Origin: Raphanus sativus
Lineage: Eukaryota > Streptophyta > Magnoliopsida > Brassicales > Brassicaceae
Length of the DNA stretch: 64,000 bases
NCBI RefSeq assembly: GCF_000801105.2
Contig: NC_079519.1
Coordinates: forward strand, 8,492,668 to 8,556,667
Direction of reading: 5' to 3'
Made by a program: the position numbers and the translations under genes
The notes under the pieces: model-generated
What the model was told of the DNA's origin: nothing
The model's input: the letters and a program-made list of their open reading frames with translations, nothing else
Database searches by the model: none
In this document: positions 55,331 through 64,000 of the stretch, in pieces
Numbering within the stretch: the stretch's first letter is position 1
Layout: every line of letters begins with the position of its first letter

Positions 55331-55340
55331 GTTCGGCTGG

Positions 55341-56574
55341 TTACTTCGAATTTACGGAACTACCCCTACCGATTGTTTTGGACTTTTGTAAAAGCAAAAT
55401 TCTCTGTTATTTAACTGCGTATTGGACCGAACCCCTCAACCAAGAATAAAAAATGTGTTTTGCTCAGTACATTCATTAATCTATTTGGATCCAAAACTTG
55501 TCGCTTCAAGTAAGATTTGCTCTTTGATTATAGTCTTTAGTCCTATTCTCATATGACTTCACTCAGGTCTTAGTTATAGAAATTTATGTTTAAGGATGCA
55601 TAGGATGCAACTTATGTCTTTCATTTATGTGCATCCAGAGAGGCTTTCTTTTTACTTGTGTTACCTTTTTGGTGGTGGTAACTTTTTTTTTTCTTGAAGT
55701 GATCTAAGCATTTTTTCTTTCTTTTTTAATAAATATTATTTAACTCGTTAGACGAGAAATTCAAGGCCGGTTACAAGATCGATTCGAACAAAAAACTTCT
55801 AAGTCAATGTATTATAACCTAGCTTCGCCCATCCACTAGATCCGATACATTTCACTTTTATTTTATTTTTTCTCTTTCTTTTTTCTTTTCTTTTGTTAAG
55901 TGGTAACTTATTCTCTTTCTTTTTTCTTTTCTTTTGTTAAATGTGGTAACTTATTCTCCCTAGTCTCTTATCTTACGTATCAGAATTTCTTTTGTTAAAT
56001 GCGGTAACTTATTCTCCCTAGTCTCTTATCTTACGTATCGGAATTTGAGTAACGCAAGTGGAGCTTCTGTTATGGGCTGTTGCCTATAATTTCATGTCTC
56101 AGTCCATGGAGATTTTGATCCTCGGATCATACAAATCTTGAAAGTTGGAGCTTCTGTTATGGGTTGTTGCCTATAATTTCATGTCTAAATTCATAGGGAT
56201 TTTGATTGTCGATCATACATATCTTGAAAGTTTCAAGTCAACCTGGTTGTGTCAATAAGGATAAACATAACCATAACCATAACCAGGATGCGAGAATGGA
56301 AACAGAAGTTTTAGTGGTGATCAAGCTATAGACAAATAAGAGAGATATTTGATATCTGCATTTTTGTCTCAAATTACGAACTTTTATAGTTTTCATAACT
56401 AGAATTAAAAGGTGGGACTTAAACGGGAAAATACTAGTGACATCGATAAAAGCAAACCTCGACTTTTAAAATTCATATTTTGAACACAGAAATAAAAGTA
56501 GCACCATCAAAAAAAAAAAGAAATGATAATACTTGTGACGGAATCACATAGTGCGGAACTCTCTCTCTCTCTCC
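55341..56574. other. Intergenic region between MULE copy 2 and RAN3, with local tandem duplications
   Basis: No gene supported. Two duplicated units stand out: a block with GGTAACTTATTCTCCCTAGT and TTATCTTACGTATC (about 55910-55975 and 55985-56040, with a partial third copy from 55865), and a block with GGAGCTTCTGTTATGGGCTG followed by TTGCCTATAATTTCATGTCT (about 56059-56143 and 56145-56230). Confidence 0.7.
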
Positions 56575-58314
<1,740 letters not shown>

Positions 58315-58746
58315 GGATGAAGAAACTGAAGCAGCGTGAGATCGAGAAGAGAAGAGAAGCGAGTCGAGGAGTATATATGAGAACGAGACGGCGAAAGAGT
58401 TAGGGGAGAGAGAGAGAGATAGGGTTTTTAAACAGACTTATGGCCGCTTAAGATTGACGCAAATGCTCTATAACCCGGTAATCCAGAACTGGATCCAGAT
58501 CCGGATCCAGGCCCAAAATTTGCTCTTGATGCATAGCCATCGGCCCCTCGTCATTTATATTCGTTGAGCTGGTCCCTGATGGGTCCGGGTGATGATGGTT
58601 CGATGTCTCGTACGAACCAACCGGATCTATATAATTAATGTTAAGTGCATGAAAAATATGGAAAGCACTAATTTGCCTTCTATTCGGTTATAAAGAACAC
58701 ATTTATCATTCGTTCAATTTGAGAATACGTAAAATTCACCAACTGC

Positions 58747-59533
58747 CAGTGTTATTAAACCCGGACCGAACCGGCGGTCGGACCAGGTTTAACCACGAAC
58801 CGGACACAAATGTGAGTTGGATTAATGCCAAAACCCAACTATAGTTGAACCGGTTAAAAACCTCTATCGAACCATTAAAAACCCGTGAACCGGCGACCCA
58901 ACGAACTAGCTCAACCCTGGTTCTTGTATAAACCAAAAATTTATTAATAAAACAATTAAATTTTTCTTTTTAAAATAAAAAAATGATTCAGATTAATAAG
59001 GTAAAGCCGTCTCATCTTTTTTTTTTGAGTCTTTGACGTCTATGAAAGACTGCAACTCACGTATCTACTTCTTAAGGTATTGTTTTTGTTTCGATGATTT
59101 TAAGAATTGAAAACTTAGATTTGAAGAACTCAATCATGGTATAATTTTTAATTTTATTTTATAGTATAAATTTTTAACTAATGTGTCTATAATTTTTGTA
59201 AAGATGATGAAGATTTGGAGTGACAAAAACTTGGAGAATAAAATTTAAATATTTTTTTCTATTGATTTGAGATTTGGACTATTACATTGTTATATTACTT
59301 TTATTACATTTTTAGTTTGTTATTTTTTTAAAATTTCTAAATATTATGGTTATTGAAATATTTTATCTGATATGATCTTTTATCTTTGTAAGAATATACA
59401 TATTCAAAATATCATTAAATTTAGTTTAGTCTAATCAAACTCGGATTGAACCGGATCGAACCCGGTCGAACCACATTGACCCATGACCCCAAAAAAATCC
59501 GGTTCGCTTGCCGGTCCGGTTTTAACAACACTG
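58747..59533. mobile_element. Foldback/TIR repeat (non-autonomous DNA element)
   Basis: The left end CAGTGTTATTAAACCCGGAC and the right end, inverted, CAGTGTTGTTAAAACCGGAC are inverted repeats continuing into CCGGTTCG-rich sequence. About 790 bp, AT-rich centre, no coding capacity. I could not define a clean target duplication. Confidence 0.65.
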
Positions 59534-60758
59534 CCTACTGCCAATGTCTTGAAACCCGACCCTGAAACGAATGACTCTCCGGATCATTGGATCACCTGAT
59601 CGACTGCGGATAAACCGCAGTTTAATAAATGAATTAATTTAATATAAAATAATATATTACATATGAAAATAAATACATAGAAACTAAAATTAAGTATTTT
59701 TTATAAAACATAAATAATAGTTTGTAATGTATATCTATTTTATGTTTAAAGAAATTTATAAAATACTTAACTCTAGTTTTTATATTTTTATTTTCATTTG
59801 ACATACAAAATAACAAATAACTTAGATTATTTAGAAAAAAAATTGTAAAGAGTTCAGATTTATGACATCTTACAAAAATATCAAGATTCATTTTTTTATA
59901 AATATTATATGTCTAATGTGAATAGTCAAATTAAACTATTATATGTAAAACATAGTAAACGAAGTTTGTGATAGACAAAATAATCAAAAAAAGAAGAAAA
60001 AAAAGAAAAAAAAGATACAACGTTGACAGAAGTTAGAAGAGTAGACGATAATAAAACTGAAAAACATAACTTCTTAATTAAAAATTTTAAAATACAAAAT
60101 AGATTTTAAAACATAATTGAAAACTAAAAAAATATAAGTAAGAGTTATCTAGTGGTTCAACGGGTAATCGGATTCCGGTTTTAGTGTTTTTCGCGGATTT
60201 TTTGGATTTTTAAATATTAGTTTTTAACAAAACTCAAACTAATTTTTTTTTGGGTCACCGAATTTACCGGTTTAACCATGGATCCGGATCGGATTTAAAA
60301 AAAACAAGTTTTCGAAGTAACTAGATGAAGGTGATATTTTCAACACTTGAAAATAGCGAGCGCTTGTAATACCTACAACTCGATATTACCAAACTTCTAC
60401 ATCTAAAATCCAACATCGTATATCAAATGGTTTTAGCCTTTAGGCTCTCGTCAGAGGAGTAACTAACTAGCTAACTACTAAACCACATGTGAGCCCGTTT
60501 GGTCTAAATCAGCCCACTACGGGTTCTAGATTAAAACGACAGCGTCTCAGATACGGATTCGAAGTTCTCTCAGCCGTCAGATGATATGCGACCAATGACC
60601 ATCAACCGTTGGATAAAGCCAACAAGAATCCGATGCGACCAAGAAGTGGTTTCAGTCTTCTTATTTATTCTCTCTCTCTTTCTCTCTATCTCAATTCTGC
60701 AATCGCGGCGAATCTCTCTCAGGACTTGATCGTAGGTTTTGATCTGATAAAAAGGAAG
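59534..60758. other. AT-rich intergenic region and SUMO2 leader
   Basis: No gene to about 60540. Motifs such as GGATCACCTGATCG and ACCGGTTTAACCATGG suggest old Helitron-derived sequence without clear ends. 60560-60758 is the SUMO2 promoter and 5' leader. Confidence 0.5.
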
Positions 60759-61534
<776 letters not shown>

Positions 61535-61749
61535 TTTTAGTTGGTCTTTTATGGTTTTCGATAATATGTTGTGACATATAATTAATGGACAGTTTTCAAT
61601 AAGACGATGGTGACATTATTATTAGATCCTATGATAACAATACCAATGGAATGGGCTTTGATTTGTGGATTTTCTATTATTGATTGAAGTAGTAGCTTAA
61701 ACTAAAAGCTACTTTCGCCGAGTTTGGTAGTTGAATAATGTTGATCCCC

Positions 61750-62099
61750 ATCCCATGTCTGCTTGGAGTCCGGTCATGTTGATGACACTGTGTTCTGCAG
61801 TGGCGAACAGAAATGGAGGGGAAATATCAGTGCGAACTTTGCCCTAACAATCCATAAGCTGTTCCTCTATGCAGAGCTTATCTGTTTCTGTACGGCCATT
61901 GCAAGGAATACTTTGCAGCTTTGGATTACAACGAGCTGTGGGTGCTAGACGCGACAACAATTATGATTTCACGGTGTATTTAGAGATTTACGAGTTCAGT
62001 TCAGAGACGAAAGAGTGGAGTATGGTGAGAAGCTCGAGAGGAAAATATATGTTCTGTATACTCACAGAAAGTAACCAAACTGATGGATTCGAGATTTGA
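61750..62099 (+). pseudogene. Possible F-box/DUF295 remnant
   Basis: The frame ending at 62099 contains NNYDFTVYLEIYEFSSETKE then WSMVRSSRGKYMFCI, which resembles the beta-propeller-like DUF295 segment of plant F-box proteins. Arabidopsis has an F-box gene (AT5G55150) at this position. No F-box, start or complete frame is seen here. Confidence 0.35.
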
Positions 62100-62271
62100 C
62101 AAAATGAGAGTAAACATACACAAGTACCCAGTGTTACACAAAGAGGAACCAAATTCACTGATAAACGAAATTGTCTTATCGCGTCTAGACTACTTATGAC
62201 TTCCCTCACAAGTGTAAGTGGAGCTTAAACAAAGTGACGGTTGAAGAGCGCTACCATCTTCTTGAAAATCC

Positions 62272-62688
62272 TCAAGACATGTTGGATGAGCCAGTTGCAG
62301 GGCTTGAATGACTGACAACAAGCGGCGGGCGGAGAGCTTTGTGGTTGGCTTCAGCTTCTTTGCGAGCTTTGAACATCTCCTCTGTCTCAACAACAACCAT
62401 CCTTTTAACCTGCTCAGAGGGTATCACCAACACGTTTGAGAGAGGAACATGATCGACATGTGAAAAATGCCACAAAAATAAAATAAAAAGAGAGACCTGT
62501 TGAATCATTCCTCTAATGGAAGAAGTGTTGGAGTGAAGAACAGTGCGATGGCATCTGCGGAGTCCCATAGCCTCGAGTGTACGCCTGTGGAGCTTCCTGG
62601 TTCCAGGGAGACCTCTCACTAAGGTTATGTACAAGCTCTCGCTCCACTTAATGGGAACCTGTGCTTTGAATGCTCTAAACCCACTCAT
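62272..62688 (-). CDS. Ribosomal protein L30 family (organellar, bL30/uL30-like)
   Basis: Two exons, 62688-62497 and 62409-62272, 330 nt, 109 residues. Starts MSGFRAFKAQVPIKWSESLY and carries the L30 signature region ITLVRGLPGTRKLHRRTLEA then MGLRRCHRTVLHSNTSSIRG. The C-terminal part VKRMVVVETEEMFKARKEAE is the second L30 strand and a helix extension. The intron is short and in frame, so the unspliced frame is also open, but GT-AG borders and family sequence support splicing. Bacterial-type length points to mitochondria (AT5G55140-like); no clear presequence. The 5' leader extends towards 63080. Confidence 0.9.
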   Translation of the reverse strand: MSGFRAFKAQVPIKWSESLYITLVRGLPGTRKLHRRTLEAMGLRRCHRTVLHSNTSSIRGMIQQVSLFILFLWHFSHVDHVPLSNVLVIPSEQVKRMVVVETEEMFKARKEAEANHKALRPPLVVSHSSPATGSSNMS

Positions 62689-64000
62689 CCTTTTTTTATG
62701 TCTCCCCCCTTTGTAACCACCAATCTCTGTAAAGCTTAAAAGAAGTACATTACTGAAACATTGAGTTAAAACTTCTCCAGAATCTTAGCCATTTGGTAAT
62801 AGAGATCAATCAAACAATCAGCTTCAATTTCAATAAGAAAAGATTAAATCAAACTAGTTCTTAGCATGGATCCCTTTGATGGATCAGAAGAAATAATGCA
62901 GAGACGGGATCAAGGATTTAAAACCTAATCAGATTTGATCACCTCAAAGCGATGAGAAGAGTTGAATTAAGTGAGATATGGAAGAGGCAATCGGAATCAG
63001 AAAGAGATACCTGGAAGAAACAGAGGTGTAAATTCCGGTGACGGAGGATTGACTCTAAGGCGGCGAACAGAGCTCGGAAAATCTGTAAGCTTCCCGTTTG
63101 GCTAAGGGTTTTTGGCGAACGTGTACATCGGCTTAAGATCCAGTGTTGGGTTCTATCTAGGCCCACTAATTAATCCCACGAATCCAATTAAACTGGATCC
63201 TCTTTTGTCTTTAGCTTTTTTCTTTTTAATATATGTATCTTATTTGACCCAAAAAAAAATATGTATCTTTACATTTTTATCAGTCTTGAAGTAATATTAT
63301 ATATTATTAAATAGTTACTTTCAGTTGTCAATAAAATAGTCTTCTAAAAAACAACCAAATTAGATTTTTTTTTTTGAAAATTTTAATATTAAATTTTTAT
63401 TTTGAAACCCAACTCCCAAGATTGCACCCATTAACTTTAAATCCTAAATTTAGATTAGTTAACTATTTATATTTAAATTTTAATGAAATCTGTTTTTGGG
63501 TCATTTTTCTTCTTAAAAAATATTTTGTGAAAAAACTAAAAAGAACTATATATCCTAAAGAATTTCTCTTGATTTGTACTGGTTTTACTTTTTAATTGGT
63601 AAGCCATTTTTATTTTTCTCAAAATAAAATAAATTATAAAAATACTACAACTTAGTTTATTATCATGATATATATTTTTAACTACGTACAGACAAACAAA
63701 CAAAAAACTACAAAATATTTTATAGGAGCAGCAACAAACATAGAATAAATTAAACTAATGAAACTAACAAACAAGCCGATAATAATTGACAAGAAAACAA
63801 AGCAACAATGCTTCTATACTCGAGAGATATATACAAAAGCACACTACTATATTATTATTACAAAAAAACATATATTATCATCTATTCATCTGTCCATATC
63901 TACAATGATACTAACAAGTACATGCCCTTCATCATGTTCATTTAGAAGTGTTAATAGGTAAACCATCATCATTCATCATCATCATTTTCCTTCTTGTGAG
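62689..64000. other. L30 leader and AT-rich intergenic DNA
   Basis: The L30 5' leader, probably with an intron, lies at 62689-63080. Beyond this I see no gene to the window end; one micro-insertion lies at 63231-63269. Confidence 0.5.
63231..63269 (+). repeat. Micro-insertion with poly(A) tail and 11-bp target duplication
   Basis: ATATGTATCTT occurs at 63231-63241 and 63259-63269 around a 17-bp insert ATTTGACCC plus A run. Confidence 0.65.

Overview
The window is nuclear DNA from a flowering plant of the mustard family, most likely a Brassica. The evidence is AT-rich intergenic DNA, many short GT-AG introns, and proteins nearly identical to Arabidopsis thaliana ones as I remember them. The recognisable genes run in the reverse of the A. 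thaliana chromosome 5 order around AT5G55280 to AT5G55140: FTSZ1 (partial), IAMT1, MAP65-1, a broken trigger factor, an AT5G55210-like gene, mitochondrial GrpE (MGE1), then RAN3, SUMO2 and an L30-family ribosomal protein. Locus numbers are from memory and are used only to describe gene order.

Between MGE1 and RAN3 this order is interrupted by a block that in Arabidopsis lies about 500 loci away (near AT5G60480 to AT5G60390): a ZF-HD gene, SEC61-beta, MIR391, a small unknown protein and EF1-alpha. The block sits between two near-identical copies of a Mutator-like transposon (MULE). The left copy runs into a 100-N gap; the right copy is complete. A 10-bp sequence lies immediately outside the left end of copy 1 and the right end of copy 2, as if the whole 23.8 kb had inserted as one unit, or as if two loci had been joined in assembly. 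The MULE carries a MURA-type transposase and a DUF1985 gene, the family of the VANDAL anti-silencing factor VANC. Its non-coding DNA holds repeated AGTAATAC motifs.

Layout: 1-1.2 kb FTSZ1; 1.3-9.7 kb gene-poor, with a Helitron and a 1.55-kb TIR element (Harbinger-like, TAA duplications) that carries intron-containing pieces of at least two and probably three genes; 9.7-13.6 kb IAMT1 with a Helitron in its last intron and a one-base frameshift; 14.9-18.2 kb MAP65-1; 19.2-22.1 kb two Helitrons; 22.8-28.5 kb trigger-factor remains broken by a Stowaway-like MITE (itself hit by a Helitron), a minisatellite and a hAT-like element; 28.8-31.4 kb AT5G55210-like and MGE1; 31.5-36.5 kb MULE copy 1; 36.6-45.2 kb the displaced block; 46.9-55.3 kb MULE copy 2; 56.6-62.7 kb RAN3, SUMO2 and L30.

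The genes are housekeeping or developmental genes without a shared pathway and there is no operon-like arrangement. The interest lies in transposon biology, gene-fragment capture and the displaced block. Several single-base deletions (ZF-HD gene, IAMT1, DUF1985 copy 2) may be real decay or residual assembly errors. Exon limits were set by reading splice signals and reading frame by eye.
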